From NCBI GenBank assembly GCA_024691105.1, contig JAILNY010000117.1, positions 1 through 32,386 on the forward strand: a DNA stretch of 32,386 bases, given 5' to 3'. The translations under genes were made by a program, and so were the position numbers. Below the pieces are notes generated by a model. That model did not search any database, was not told the origin of the DNA, and saw only the letters and a list, made by a program, of their open reading frames with translations. This DNA comes from Treponema sp. GTDB taxonomy: Bacteria; Spirochaetota; Spirochaetia; Treponematales; Treponemataceae. Shown here one piece after another: positions 1-9,000 of this stretch (positions are counted from its first letter, which is position 1; each line of letters starts with the position of its first letter).

Positions 1-319
1 AATCTACAAAAAATGCTACGAGCACGCAGCTAAAAACGGAATCATTATTGCCGATACAAAGTTTGAATTTGGTCTTGATGAAAATGGTGAACTTGTTCTT
101 GGTGACGAAGTTCTTACACCAGATTCAAGCCGCTTCTGGAATGCCGCTGAATACAAAGTAGGTACAAGTCCTGCAAGTTATGACAAGCAGTTTGTTCGCG
201 ACTGGCTCAAAGACAACAACCTTGCCGGCGATCCTAATATCAAGAGCATTCCTGCTGACGTTGTAGAAAAGACTTCTGCATTGTATCACGAGTGTCAGAC
301 ACGCATCTGCGGAAAATAA
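1..319 (+). CDS. purC: SAICAR synthase, 3' end (partial)
   Basis: This is the C-terminal ~105 residues of phosphoribosylaminoimidazole-succinocarboxamide synthase, which joins CAIR and aspartate with ATP in de novo purine synthesis in the cytosol. The open frame enters from the left edge (first full codon at base 2) and stops at TAA 317-319. Recognisable family features are IIIADTKFEFG, then DEVLTPDSSRFW and the segment SYDKQFVRDWL, which carry substrate and metal contacts in the family and sit in the usual order and spacing. The 5' part lies outside the window, so start and regulation cannot be judged. The next gene begins 20 nt downstream on the same strand, so read-through into it is possible. 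Confidence 0.93.
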   Translation, partial: IYKKCYEHAAKNGIIIADTKFEFGLDENGELVLGDEVLTPDSSRFWNAAEYKVGTSPASYDKQFVRDWLKDNNLAGDPNIKSIPADVVEKTSALYHECQTRICGK

Positions 320-339
320 TTCTTTAAACGGAATTTAAT

Positions 340-1116
340 TTGGCAGATCGTTGTTATAAATGTTTCCGCCCGATGTCTCATTGTCTTTGTGAATACGCAA
401 AGCCTGAGATTGACAGCGGAATTAAGTTTGTTTTTCTGATGCATCCAAAAGAAGCAAAGCATCAGAGAACAGGTACAGGCCGGCTTTCTCATATTGCACT
501 TAAGGATTCTGAAATTATTGTCGGCCTGGATTTTGCTCAAAACGAGCGGTTCCAGTCTTTAATAAATAATCCAAAATATTTTCCTGTAATGATGTATCCG
601 GGTGTTGATGCATGGACAGCGCGGCGAGAAGGTTTTAAAGAAGCTGTCGGCGATCGCACGCTTTTAGTCATTATAATCGATGCGACATGGTTCTGTTCAA
701 GAAAAATAATCGAACACAATCCAGAGCTTTTAAAACTACCGCGTGTTTCGTTTTACGGCGAGTACCGTTCTATTTTTACATTTAAGCGTGAACCGCGGCC
801 GGAATACATCTCGACAATCGAGACATGCTACTATTTTATAAAGGAATTGCAGTCACTGAATTCTGGCGATGAGGGGAATGAATCGGAAAATCGCGCGGGC
901 GACACGCACGAAAGCCCCGACGCGACTTCTAAAACCGCGCGCCTCGTAAAAGACTGCGACCCGGAACCGCTTATGAATGTCTTTAAGGCAATGATAAAAG
1001 ATCAGCTTCAGTGCGAGAACGACCGCCTTGCAGGAAAGCTCCCTGACGTGTATGCGCATGACTGGAAGTACAAAGACAAAAAGCCGCGCGAGATTCCGGA
1101 CGTGATTAAATCTTAG
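340..1116 (+). CDS. DTW-domain tRNA aminocarboxypropyltransferase
   Basis: The 258-aa DTW-domain protein belongs to the family whose characterised members (E. coli TapT/YfiP, human DTWD1/2) add an acp group from SAM to tRNA uridine. Visible evidence is the N-terminal cysteine cluster CYKCFRPMSHCLC, the HPKEAKHQRTGTGRL segment that follows it, and the name-giving motif in IDATWFCSRKI (D-x-T-W). The start is a TTG at 340; no ATG in the frame precedes the cysteine cluster, and the only Shine-Dalgarno-like sequence is weak (ACGG). Residues ~170-205 form a hydrophilic Asp/Glu/Ser-rich insert encoded by unusually GC-rich DNA, probably a variable loop. It follows purC closely and ends at a strong hairpin. 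Assignment to the family is firm; the exact tRNA position modified is inferred. Confidence 0.85.
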   Translation: MADRCYKCFRPMSHCLCEYAKPEIDSGIKFVFLMHPKEAKHQRTGTGRLSHIALKDSEIIVGLDFAQNERFQSLINNPKYFPVMMYPGVDAWTARREGFKEAVGDRTLLVIIIDATWFCSRKIIEHNPELLKLPRVSFYGEYRSIFTFKREPRPEYISTIETCYYFIKELQSLNSGDEGNESENRAGDTHESPDATSKTARLVKDCDPEPLMNVFKAMIKDQLQCENDRLAGKLPDVYAHDWKYKDKKPREIPDVIKS

Positions 1117-1155
1117 TATGCTGCGCGAAAAAAAATTGCGCGAAAAGATTGAGGT

Positions 1156-1198
1156 AAAAAAAATGCCGCGGGCTAAGTGAAAGCCGCGGCGTTCTTTT
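1156..1198. terminator. Bidirectional intrinsic terminator
   Basis: A 7-bp GC stem, GCCGCGG (1165-1171) with CCGCGGC (1184-1190), is flanked by A8 on the left and a T-rich run (GTTCTTTT) on the right. It lies between the convergent DTW gene (ends 1116) and the minus-strand membrane protein gene (ends 1216) and can serve both. Confidence 0.8.
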
Positions 1199-1215
1199 AA
1201 GCTTTATTTAAATTC

Positions 1216-2511
1216 CTATTTATCGCTTTCTTCTTCTTGTGGATTTAAATTTTTATAAATCTCGCTAGCGATTGAATACGGAATGAGTGTTGAACTTTTT
1301 GTTCCGTAGTTCATGATAAAACCGTTACGACTTTCGTAATCAGAATCGTTGTAAAGTGAAATAAAAAGATCCTGAATTGAGGCAATTGCAACGCCTGTAT
1401 TTTTAACTTCATCAAACCAGTTATCGCTGTTTACATCAATGCCGATAATTTCGCAGTAGGTCGGAAGATCCCAAATTGGAATATACTTATGTTCATAAAT
1501 GTTTGAATCATCGATAACAACTGTCATGTCGGAATTATATATTTCAGTTACTGCGTTAAACAAATCTTCTGCGTCACCAAAGTAAAAGAAAGAAGTTTTT
1601 TCGTTCTGTTCTTTATCACCTGCGTTTGAAGATTTTAAAATCTTTCCTATTTCACGATAAGAAAGAATGTAGTCATTTACCGGGGTAAGGACAATAACTT
1701 TAGCATCTTCTTCGAGGGCTGCTTCTAAAATTGAACGGACAGAATTTTTTACAAGCGTGATTTCTGTAAGTTCTTTTTCAGAATCATTGAGGTCAATGAT
1801 ATAGATATGGTCAGTTCCATTTTCTGTTGCAACACCAAAGTCAATTTCTTTTTCTAAAAATTCAGATGTAAAAATTTTATAAGCTGAATTATTTTTTATT
1901 TCGTTAACCATTTTATATTCGTAAGCAAATTCATTAAAGTCGCTCATCATAAAGGCTTTGTAAGAAACAAAACCTGTAATAGCGGCAAATACAAGAAGAA
2001 TGATGTTTACATAAATTGGTTCTGGCTGTCTTGTTACACCAAGTTCTTCGGTCTCTGGCTGAGAATCGCCAAAGTCGTTTCTTTTTTTAAGGAGTGAAAG
2101 AATTGAACAGATGACTGCACGGATTGCAATTCCGACGCATGAAACTATAATTGTAAGTTTTGCAAAGCCTGCTGCAAGATGCCATTGTTCTCCAATCATA
2201 ATATATATTGCCAGTGCAAGACCGATAATCGGATATACGATTCTGAAAATTACAGCTGCCGTCGAGCCATCCCACATGAGACCGTTTGCAAATTCTTTGA
2301 AGGTAGCTGTTCCGTTATCTTTGTCAGATACTGGAGCGATAAAAAAAGTCATTCCGTAAAAGAAAAGAACTGTTCCAAGAATAAAAATCTTTGCTCGATA
2401 TTTTTCTGAGTTAATATCAAGCGCTCCTGAAATTGCAATAAGTAGTGCTGAAAGTACCATAAGTGCAAGTGAATACAGGTAAACCTTTACGTATTTTTTG
2501 ATTGAATCCAT
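1216..2511 (-). CDS. Membrane protein of unknown function with large C-terminal domain
   Basis: I do not recognise this 431-aa protein. The N-terminal half has about five hydrophobic segments, near residues 8-30, 40-60, 85-105, 112-142 and 168-190. A ~240-residue soluble domain follows, with alternating strand- and helix-like stretches such as DHIYIIDLND and AKVIVLTPV, suggesting an alpha/beta fold. I chose the ATG at 2511 because AAGGA lies 7-8 nt upstream; the frame stays open to 2583, but nothing supports those extra residues. The C terminus is acidic (EEESD). A perfect 12-bp inverted repeat lies ~100 nt upstream. It stands alone between convergent or co-directional terminators, so context gives no functional hint. 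Confidence 0.6.
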   Translation of the reverse strand: MDSIKKYVKVYLYSLALMVLSALLIAISGALDINSEKYRAKIFILGTVLFFYGMTFFIAPVSDKDNGTATFKEFANGLMWDGSTAAVIFRIVYPIIGLALAIYIMIGEQWHLAAGFAKLTIIVSCVGIAIRAVICSILSLLKKRNDFGDSQPETEELGVTRQPEPIYVNIILLVFAAITGFVSYKAFMMSDFNEFAYEYKMVNEIKNNSAYKIFTSEFLEKEIDFGVATENGTDHIYIIDLNDSEKELTEITLVKNSVRSILEAALEEDAKVIVLTPVNDYILSYREIGKILKSSNAGDKEQNEKTSFFYFGDAEDLFNAVTEIYNSDMTVVIDDSNIYEHKYIPIWDLPTYCEIIGIDVNSDNWFDEVKNTGVAIASIQDLFISLYNDSDYESRNGFIMNYGTKSSTLIPYSIASEIYKNLNPQEEESDK

Positions 2512-2607
2512 TTTGATTTCCTTGATTTTGTTATCTCCGACTTTGAATGAATTAAGTTTTACATATTTACTTATAAAAATCAATTTATATAAAGAATTAG
2601 CCCAAAT

Positions 2608-2638
2608 ATTTTTAGAAATATCTCCAATTTCTAAAAAT
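2608..2638. repeat. Perfect 12-bp AT-rich inverted repeat
   Basis: ATTTTTAGAAAT (2608-2619) and ATTTCTAAAAAT (2627-2638) are perfect inverted copies around a 7-nt loop. The element lies ~97 bp upstream of the minus-strand membrane protein start and downstream of the pdxY terminator. It has no adjacent T-run on the minus strand, so an operator or a 5' leader hairpin is more likely than a terminator. Confidence 0.5.
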
Positions 2639-2677
2639 TGCGCGAACGGGCCGGTGATAGGGACGCGGCTCGGCGTG

Positions 2678-2711
2678 AAAAAAAAAGCGATGCAACGTTC
2701 TGCTGCATCGC
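2678..2711 (-). terminator. Terminator of the pyridoxamine kinase gene
   Basis: The stem is GCGATGCA (2687-2694) with TGCATCGC (2704-2711), 8 bp around a 9-nt loop. Reading the minus strand, it is followed at once by a run of nine T (A9 at 2678-2686). It starts 26 nt past the stop codon of the kinase gene. Confidence 0.85.
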
Positions 2712-2736
2712 CGGTAACTTTTTATAATTTTATTCC

Positions 2737-3573
2737 TTATTTTTCTAATCTCTTGATTAAGTATGGAAGTGCCTGTTCAAACTTAACTCCGTACCAGTGA
2801 TCTTTGTCACCTGCAGTCAATTTGATTGCTTCTACTACAACGTCGGCACCAAGGCTTGCAGCTTCGAGTAATGTCTTTCCGCGGAGGAGAGAACCTGCAA
2901 CAACCGATGCATAAAGGTCTCCTGTTCCGTGTGAACTTACAGCCTGTTTTTCGTTAAAGTAATATTCAACTGTATCTTTTTCTGTTGAATAAACTGCAAC
3001 ACCGAGCTTGTCACTTTCAAAACTTACACCTGTTACGATTACGTTCTTTGCACCGAGGGCAGCAAGGTCGCGTGCCATTTTTTCGATAAAGGCTTTGTCA
3101 TAGCCTTCTGCAACATAAGGCTGTCCTAAGAGGAATGCAGCTTCTGTTAAGTTTGGCATGATTACGTCAGCGCCTTTGCAAAGTTTTTTCATTTCCTGTG
3201 GAAAGTCATCATCAAAGCCTGCGTATAATTTTCCGTTGTCGGCCATTACTGGGTCAACGATGCGGAGTGCGCCCGCTCGTGCTGTTTTTTCCATTATGTC
3301 AAGGATGTGTGGAATCTGTGCTTTTGAAACATAGCCGGTATAGAATGCGTCAAAGGTAACTTTTTCTGTGAGCCAGCGGTCAAGGATTTTTGGCATGTCG
3401 TCTGTAAGGTCGTGGAATGTCCAGCCGGAAAAGCCTGCTGTGTGATTTGAAAGAACTGAACTAGGTAAAATTCCTGTTTCAATTCCACATGCAGAAATTA
3501 CAGGAAGTGCAACTGTGAGTGAGCACTGTCCCACGCAGGATATGTCCTGAATTGTTAAAAGTCTTTTGTCCAT
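2737..3573 (-). CDS. pdxY: Pyridoxamine/pyridoxal kinase
   Basis: The 278-aa ribokinase-fold enzyme phosphorylates pyridoxal or pyridoxamine with ATP in vitamin B6 salvage. Family features in order are the N-terminal substrate loop QDISCVGQCSLTVALPV, the segment SNHTAGFSGW, RIVDPVMADNGKLY with the conserved DPVM(A/G)D core, MPNLTEA, and the catalytic/anion-hole motif SSHGTGDLYAS (GTGD, with the catalytic Asp). Length matches PdxY. The start is the ATG at 3573, preceded by GAGG with good spacing; a TTG at 3588 in frame is rejected. It is transcribed divergently from a PNPOx-fold flavoprotein gene, across a 320-bp region with a 14-bp inverted repeat, which fits a shared B6 theme. The choice between pdxY and pdxK is uncertain. 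Confidence 0.88.
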   Translation of the reverse strand: MDKRLLTIQDISCVGQCSLTVALPVISACGIETGILPSSVLSNHTAGFSGWTFHDLTDDMPKILDRWLTEKVTFDAFYTGYVSKAQIPHILDIMEKTARAGALRIVDPVMADNGKLYAGFDDDFPQEMKKLCKGADVIMPNLTEAAFLLGQPYVAEGYDKAFIEKMARDLAALGAKNVIVTGVSFESDKLGVAVYSTEKDTVEYYFNEKQAVSSHGTGDLYASVVAGSLLRGKTLLEAASLGADVVVEAIKLTAGDKDHWYGVKFEQALPYLIKRLEK

Positions 3574-3651
3574 ATTTTTGCCTCGCAATTTTAGTGCATT
3601 ATGTGCGATTAAAAGTCGCGCGGAATGCGTAATGTTTTATGGTAAAAATAT

Positions 3652-3716
3652 AGCGTTAATCTGGTATTATGAATATATTCAAAATCGAATAAGATATATA
3701 TAACCAGATTGACGCT
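3652..3716. repeat. 14-bp inverted repeat in divergent intergenic region
   Basis: AGCGTTAATCTGGT (3652-3665) is mirrored by ACCAGATTGACGCT (3703-3716), with one G.T-type mismatch, around a 37-bp A/T-rich spacer that itself contains the palindrome GAATATATTC. It lies between the divergent kinase and PNPOx-fold genes, ~79 bp from the kinase start and ~180 bp from the other. The wide spacing suggests two half-sites for a regulator that loops or binds as a tetramer, but a cruciform or RNA hairpin is possible. Apart from this and the promoter at 3846, nothing else is evident in 3574-3894; the stretch 3740-3800 is GC-rich and unexplained. Confidence 0.5.
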
Positions 3717-3845
3717 TAGATTTGGGGTGCGGGTTTTAAGCTTGCGCTAGGATTTGAATCGCGCGGTCTTGGTTTGCGGTTCTGGTCGCGCTTTATGCGG
3801 GGTGCGCGGTGAAAGAAGTTATCCGCCTGTCAGATTAGTAGGTTA

Positions 3846-3875
3846 TTGCGCGAAAAAGTCTGGTTGTGTTAGAAT
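3846..3875 (+). promoter_or_regulatory. Putative promoter of PNPOx-fold gene
   Basis: TTGCGC (3846-3851) and TAGAAT (3870-3875) are separated by 18 bp. The predicted transcript starts near 3882 and reaches an AGGTGA ribosome site before ATG 3895, giving a short leader. Confidence 0.4.
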
Positions 3876-3894
3876 ATGTGCGAGGTGAATAAAA

Positions 3895-4293
3895 ATGAAC
3901 GAAGTATATGAATTTATCAAAAAGTGCGGAACATATTTTCTTGCAACTGTAGAAGACGGTCAGCCAAGAAACAGACCGTTTGGTACAATCAATATTTTTG
4001 ACGGCAAGTTATATATTCAGACAGGAAAAAGCAAAAATGTTTCTAAGCAGATTCAAAAAAATCCTCGCGTAGAGATTTCTTGCTTTGACGGTTCTTGCGG
4101 ACAGTGGCTCCGTCTTGCAGGTGAACTTGTTCGCGATGACAGACGCGAGGCAAAGGCTGACATGCTCGAACACTATCCTGATTTAAAGAGGATGTATTCT
4201 GCAGATGATGATAATACCGAAGTTTTGTATTTTAAAAATGCAGAAGCAACAATTGCAAGTTTTACAGACGCTCCAAAGGTAATTAAGTTCTAA
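3895..4293 (+). CDS. Pyridoxamine 5'-phosphate oxidase-fold flavoprotein
   Basis: This 132-aa split-barrel protein belongs to the small PNPOx-like family that binds FMN or a related cofactor. The N-terminal strand pattern CGTYFLATVEDGQPRNRPFG, then LYIQTGKSKNVSKQI and a C-terminal hydrophobic strand, is typical of these short single-domain members. True PdxH enzymes are longer (>200 aa), so genuine PNP oxidase activity cannot be claimed; the divergent B6 kinase neighbour makes a B6- or flavin-linked redox role plausible. AGGTGA lies 8 nt before the ATG. The stop overlaps the start of the following secreted-protein gene by one base (TAATG), indicating translational coupling. Confidence 0.8.
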   Translation: MNEVYEFIKKCGTYFLATVEDGQPRNRPFGTINIFDGKLYIQTGKSKNVSKQIQKNPRVEISCFDGSCGQWLRLAGELVRDDRREAKADMLEHYPDLKRMYSADDDNTEVLYFKNAEATIASFTDAPKVIKF

Positions 4294-4718
4294 TGAAGAA
4301 AAAAATTATAGCGGTAATTTTTTTGATTACCGCGTTTTCATGTTTTGCTCAAAAAACAGTTAAGCCAAAGGACATTGATATAGATTTATCTTCTCTAGGT
4401 TTTAACATGACTTATGCTCAGCTTTTTAATATGATGGCAGCTCCTGAAAAATACGAGGGAAAGAAAATCTGCATGAAAGGAATTTTCATGGTTTTTGATT
4501 ACGAGATGGATGGTGAAGCCAAAAGAGATTTTGCATGTGTCGTCTCTGATACCGCAGGCTGCTGTATGCAGGGTTTAAGTTTTGAATTAAAAAATAAAGC
4601 CGAATACCCAAACGGTTACCCGGCTCTTAATTCTACAATTACTGTTGTAGGCCGCTTTCACTGCTACGAAGTAAACGGCGTCTACTATACCTGTCTGGTT
4701 GACGCAGAGATTTTATAA
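4293..4718 (+). CDS. Small exported protein, OB-like, unknown function
   Basis: The 141-aa protein has an N-terminal signal peptide (MKKKIIAVIFLITAFSCFA), with probable signal peptidase I cleavage before Gln20; the Cys in the signal does not sit in a convincing lipobox. The mature part reads PEKYEGKKICMKGIF, then a paired cysteine segment TAGCCMQGLSFEL, then STITVVGRFHCYEV. The strand pattern and the CCxQG element resemble small OB-fold-like proteins annotated as hypothetical in Firmicutes and spirochaetes. The five cysteines in the mature region (including the CC pair) could bind metal or form disulfides. It overlaps the upstream PNPOx-fold gene by one base, so the two are very likely co-translated. 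Function unknown. Confidence 0.65.
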   Translation: MKKKIIAVIFLITAFSCFAQKTVKPKDIDIDLSSLGFNMTYAQLFNMMAAPEKYEGKKICMKGIFMVFDYEMDGEAKRDFACVVSDTAGCCMQGLSFELKNKAEYPNGYPALNSTITVVGRFHCYEVNGVYYTCLVDAEIL

Positions 4719-4744
4719 CCCGCGTATTACAAGGCATGCGCGGG
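4719..4744. terminator. Weak hairpin between convergent genes
   Basis: CCCGCG (4719-4724) pairs with CGCGGG (4739-4744) around a 14-nt loop, right after the stop of the secreted-protein gene. There is no clear T-run on the plus strand; on the minus strand TTATAAAATC follows. It may be a weak bidirectional terminator for this gene and the convergent binding-protein gene. Confidence 0.35.
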
Positions 4745-4781
4745 ATTTAATCACGTGCAGGTTTTGAATCCGCAGGAAGCG

Positions 4782-5987
4782 TTATAACCCGCGCGCCCAT
4801 GCGTAAGTACTTAAGTATGGGTCCGGGCGAATCGGTTCCGGGGTTGCCCAGATCTCTGTAATGTCACCATTGTCCCCGATTTTACCGATGCGGACCGGCT
4901 TATAAAGATGCTGGTTAAAGCCGTCGATTGTTACAAGGCCTTCCGGGGCAACGTAAGTCATCCCCTTTGCTGCAATGCGGACTGCTTCTACATCAAAGCT
5001 TTGTGCTTTTTCGCAGGCTTGTGCCCACAAGTGAACTGCAATATAACCTGCTTCAATCGGGTCCCCCAATCTTCTGTTCTGACCAAATTGAGCCTTATAG
5101 GCCTTTATAAAATTCTGGTTTTCCTGAGTGTCTGTAGTTTCAAAATAATTCCATGAAACAAGATGCCCTTTTGCATATTCTGGGCCAATGTGACTTATCT
5201 CGCCTTCTGCAACAGAAAAACTCATTACAGGAATTTTGTCAGCGGTAATGCCTGCATCTTTGAGCTGCTTAAAGAAGAATACGTTTGCATCTCCGTTGAG
5301 TGTGTTTACAATTACGTTTGGTTCTGTTTTTTTAATTTCTTCGATTATGTTTACAAAATTAGTTTCGGTCATTGCAACATAATGTTCGCCGACACAAGTT
5401 CCGCCCATATCCTTTAACTGAGCCTTTATTATTTTATTTGCCGTCTGAGGAAATATATAATCACTTCCGATAAGGAACATCTTTTTTCCGTAATGCTCGG
5501 CACAATATGATATTGCAGGAACAACCTGCTGGTTGGGCGCTGCTCCCATATACATGATGTTTGGACTTGCTTCAACACCTTCGTATTGAACCGGATACCA
5601 CAAAAGTCCAAACTGTTCTTCAAAAATTGGTTTTACGGCCTTGCGCGATGCAGAAGTCCAGCAGCCAAAAACCGTTGCAACGTTATCTTCTTTTAAAAGT
5701 TTTTCTGTCTTTTCAACAAAAATAAGTGGATCGCTTGCTCCGTCTTCCTGAATGACTTTAATCTGTTTGCCGAGAACTCCACCTGCATTATTAATTTCTT
5801 CAATTGCAAGGAGTTCTGCATCGCGCACAGCACATTCACTTATCGCCATCGAACCTGACAAAGAATGTAAAAGTCCGACTTTTACATATTTGTTTTCTTT
5901 CTTAGCACAGCCTGTAAAGCCTGCAATAGATATAACCGCTATTGCAGTTACTGTCGAAAATGTTTTGTGTAAAAATGTTTTTTTCAT
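4782..5987 (-). CDS. Urea/amide-type ABC binding lipoprotein (UrtA/AmiC-like)
   Basis: The 401-aa type I periplasmic binding protein resembles UrtA (urea) and FmdD/AmiC (short-chain amides). It begins with a lipoprotein signal (lipobox GFTGC, Cys ~27). The mature part has VGLLHSLSGSMAISE, the GCWTSASRKAV loop and LLWYPVQYEGVE, features characteristic of the UrtA/amide branch rather than the leucine branch. UrtA normally precedes urtBCDE, but no permease or ATPase gene lies nearby. Instead the gene starts 18 nt after the propeller-cyclase stop, with a GAGGA ribosome site, so the two are almost certainly one transcript. I infer that it may deliver a small amide, urea or related ligand to the cyclase receptor; supply to a transporter encoded elsewhere is the alternative. 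Confidence 0.82.
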   Translation of the reverse strand: MKKTFLHKTFSTVTAIAVISIAGFTGCAKKENKYVKVGLLHSLSGSMAISECAVRDAELLAIEEINNAGGVLGKQIKVIQEDGASDPLIFVEKTEKLLKEDNVATVFGCWTSASRKAVKPIFEEQFGLLWYPVQYEGVEASPNIMYMGAAPNQQVVPAISYCAEHYGKKMFLIGSDYIFPQTANKIIKAQLKDMGGTCVGEHYVAMTETNFVNIIEEIKKTEPNVIVNTLNGDANVFFFKQLKDAGITADKIPVMSFSVAEGEISHIGPEYAKGHLVSWNYFETTDTQENQNFIKAYKAQFGQNRRLGDPIEAGYIAVHLWAQACEKAQSFDVEAVRIAAKGMTYVAPEGLVTIDGFNQHLYKPVRIGKIGDNGDITEIWATPEPIRPDPYLSTYAWARGL

Positions 5988-6005
5988 ATCTATTCCTCAC
6001 CCTGA

Positions 6006-9000
6006 TTATAATTTTACTTCGTAAGTTTTCATGAGCCCTTTGCCTTTAATTTCGCATTCGATTGGACGCGAAAATTTTATATCGGTTCCTTTAAGTTGCT
6101 TTTTAAGATCTTCTGTAATACGGATTGTATTTGGTTCAGCAGCAGTTTCCATACGGCTTGCAACGTTTACCGTGTTACCCCACACATCGTAAATAAATTT
6201 TGTTGTTCCAATTACACCGGCAGTTACAGGACCGCAGTTTAATCCAATGCGGATTGAAAATTTGATTTGAGCTGTTTCGTTGTACTTTTTCAAATCTTCG
6301 TACATTCCCTTTGCAAAATTAATCATAACCTTTGCATGATTTTTGTTTGCCACAGGAATTCCACAGGCTGCCATATAGGCATCTCCAATTGTCTTGATTT
6401 TTTCAACGCCCATTTTCTTTGCGCGCTCATCAAAGCGGCTGAATAAATCATTAAGCGCTTTTACAATTTCCTGCGCGTTGTGTCCGCTTGAAACTTTTGT
6501 AAAACCAACAATGTCGGAAAAAAGCAGAGTAGCGTTTTCAAAGTCTTCACCAAATGATTTGTCACCTGTTGTCTCTTTAAGTTTGTCAGCAATCTTGTCC
6601 GGTAAAATTGAACGCAAAAGTTTATCTGATTTATCTTTCTCAATCTCAAGATCGGCCGTTCTCATCTGCACGAGAGCTTCAAGTCTCATGTTTTCATTTG
6701 TAATGCGGCGCTCACGTAAGATGAACATTGCAAAGACAGAGCCGACAACAATTGATGCAAGTATAATCCAGAAAATCGGGCGCTGCCAGAAGAACGGTTT
6801 TTGGTAGAAGAACATCATTTCGTCATCGTCAGACTGGATGCCGCTTCCGTTGATTGCATTTACAAGGAATGAATGTCGTCCAGGATTTAAGTTTGTGTAA
6901 GAGACAATGCGCTCTGCACTTGGCGGTGAATAAGTGTCTTCAAAATTTGTAAGCATGTGCGAAAACAGAATTCTCTCCGGTGCGTCAAAACTGATTCCGG
7001 TGTATTTGATGTCAACACGCTTTGTTCCCGGATCAAGGGTAATCATCTTGCCGGTATTATTGTAGATGATGTTATCTACGGTGATTGATTCGATATGAAC
7101 TAATGGAGTGACCGGATTTTTGTGAACTTTGAGCGGATCAAAAATTGCGATGCTGTCAATCATGGTAAACCAGAGACGACCGTGCTTGTCGACGATTGAT
7201 TTTGAAGTTGATGTCGGTCCGTCAGAATCAAGACCGTCATTTTTGTTGTAGTATTTTGCCGTGATGTGATTTGATTTTTTTGCAAAAAAGTTAACGATGT
7301 CGTCAAGCGAGACAGATGCAATGCCGTGATTGTTTGTCATCCACAAATTCTTTTGAGTATCAAACATAACTTGAAAAACCGAGCTTGTTCCAATGCCGTG
7401 TTCAGAAGTAATTGTCTCGTATGGAACTTTGAACTCTGCCGTTGGATCAAAGTCGTTGCAGCGTGAGACACCGTTACCGGTACAAATCCAAAAGGCGTTG
7501 TCTGAATCCTGTGTAATTTTAAATATTACGTTGCCGGCAATTCCGTCAGAAGAAGTGATGTGATTAATTACTTCTTCGTTTTTCATAAGATAAATTCCGC
7601 CGCCGTCTGTTCCAACCCAGACAACGCCGTGGTTATCTTTGTAAATTGCCATAACGTATTCTGTTTCAAGCCCGGAAATCTGCTTAAAGCTTTTTATGGT
7701 TCCGTCCTTGTGAATAATGCTCAAACCCGTTGTCGTTCCAACATAATATTCATCTGTATCAGTTTCGATAGCCACTCGGACTTTGTTACCCGCAAGTCCG
7801 TCGTCAGTTGTCCAGTTCTTTATAGTTTTCCCGTCGTATAAAAGCTGACCTGGTTTTGTGTAACAGCTGACTAAAATTTTACCGCCACTTGCAAGAGAGA
7901 CATCACGGATTCGTAAGCCCTTAGTGTAAGCGGTCAGTTCGTTTTCTTCGCGAACATCATTGTTATAACAGATAACGCCGCTATCCGTTCCAACCCATAC
8001 ACGGCCATCAATATTTTCTGCAATCGAGTTTACAGTTACGCCAAGTTTTTTCATCTGGAATTTACCGTAAGTAAGTTTACCGATTCCGTTGCGGTCAGTT
8101 GCAAACCAGATGTTGCCTTCGCGGTCCTGAATAATTTTGTTTACATTTGAATCTGCAAGTTCCGGTGAACCGTGGTATTCAATAAAGTTTCCGTTGTTGT
8201 AAGCAACCGGACCGTGTTCTGTTCCAAACCAGATTGTCCCGTTGTGCTCCTGATAGATAGAATAAGTCGGATACTTATCAAGAATTGTTCCTGTTTCAAG
8301 CTTTTCTACAATACCGTGATCAATCGTAACAATTCCATCGTTATCAAGCGAAATCCAAAACTTGCCGTACATATCCTGAAAAATAGAAGTTACAAAGTAA
8401 ACTCCATACTGTTCAAGTTCTTTGCGCTGTCTGAATACTCCGTCGCTGTACAAGAAAAGACCGAGCTCATTTTGAGTTGTAAGCCAGATTCGTCCTGCAG
8501 AATCGCAGAAGAGTGAAGTTGCAATAATACCGTTTGCAATTGTACCCGCATCAAACTGCGGCGTAATAACTTTTCCGTCCGGCGTCAAATATGCAACACC
8601 GCCTGCCGTTCCAATCCAGATGTTACCGCGTTTGTCTTCTACAAGTGCGCGGATCGAATTATTTGGAAGGCCGTTTTCAATCGTGTACATCTTGTTGCCG
8701 TTGTCAGAAATTTTCTGAAGTCCTTCGTCATTTGAACCAATCCAGATATTTCCCTGCGAATCCTGAATGATTGCGCGCACAGAAATAAAGTCACAGCTCT
8801 TGTCGACAGAGCGGTTCATCGTTTTAAATTCAACACCATCAAAGCGGACAAGACCTTCGTAAGTACCAATGTTGATGTAGCCGTCAACCGTTTGATAAAT
8901 GTCCGTCGCAGTTGTTCCGGTTAAGCCACCAAATGCGCTCCAGCTTTGGTATACGTAGGTGTCAAAAAAATTGTTCTGTGCAAAGACAGCGAACGAAGTA

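Noticed and set aside
3740..3800. tRNA-like TTTGAATC string in GC-rich intergenic DNA
   Set aside because: No acceptor stem, anticodon arm or CCA-type end could be paired.
4713..4795. Repeated TTATAACCCGCG as a mobile-element repeat
   Set aside because: Two 12-bp copies 67 bp apart; the second is the end of the binding-protein coding sequence, so chance or a small duplication is sufficient.
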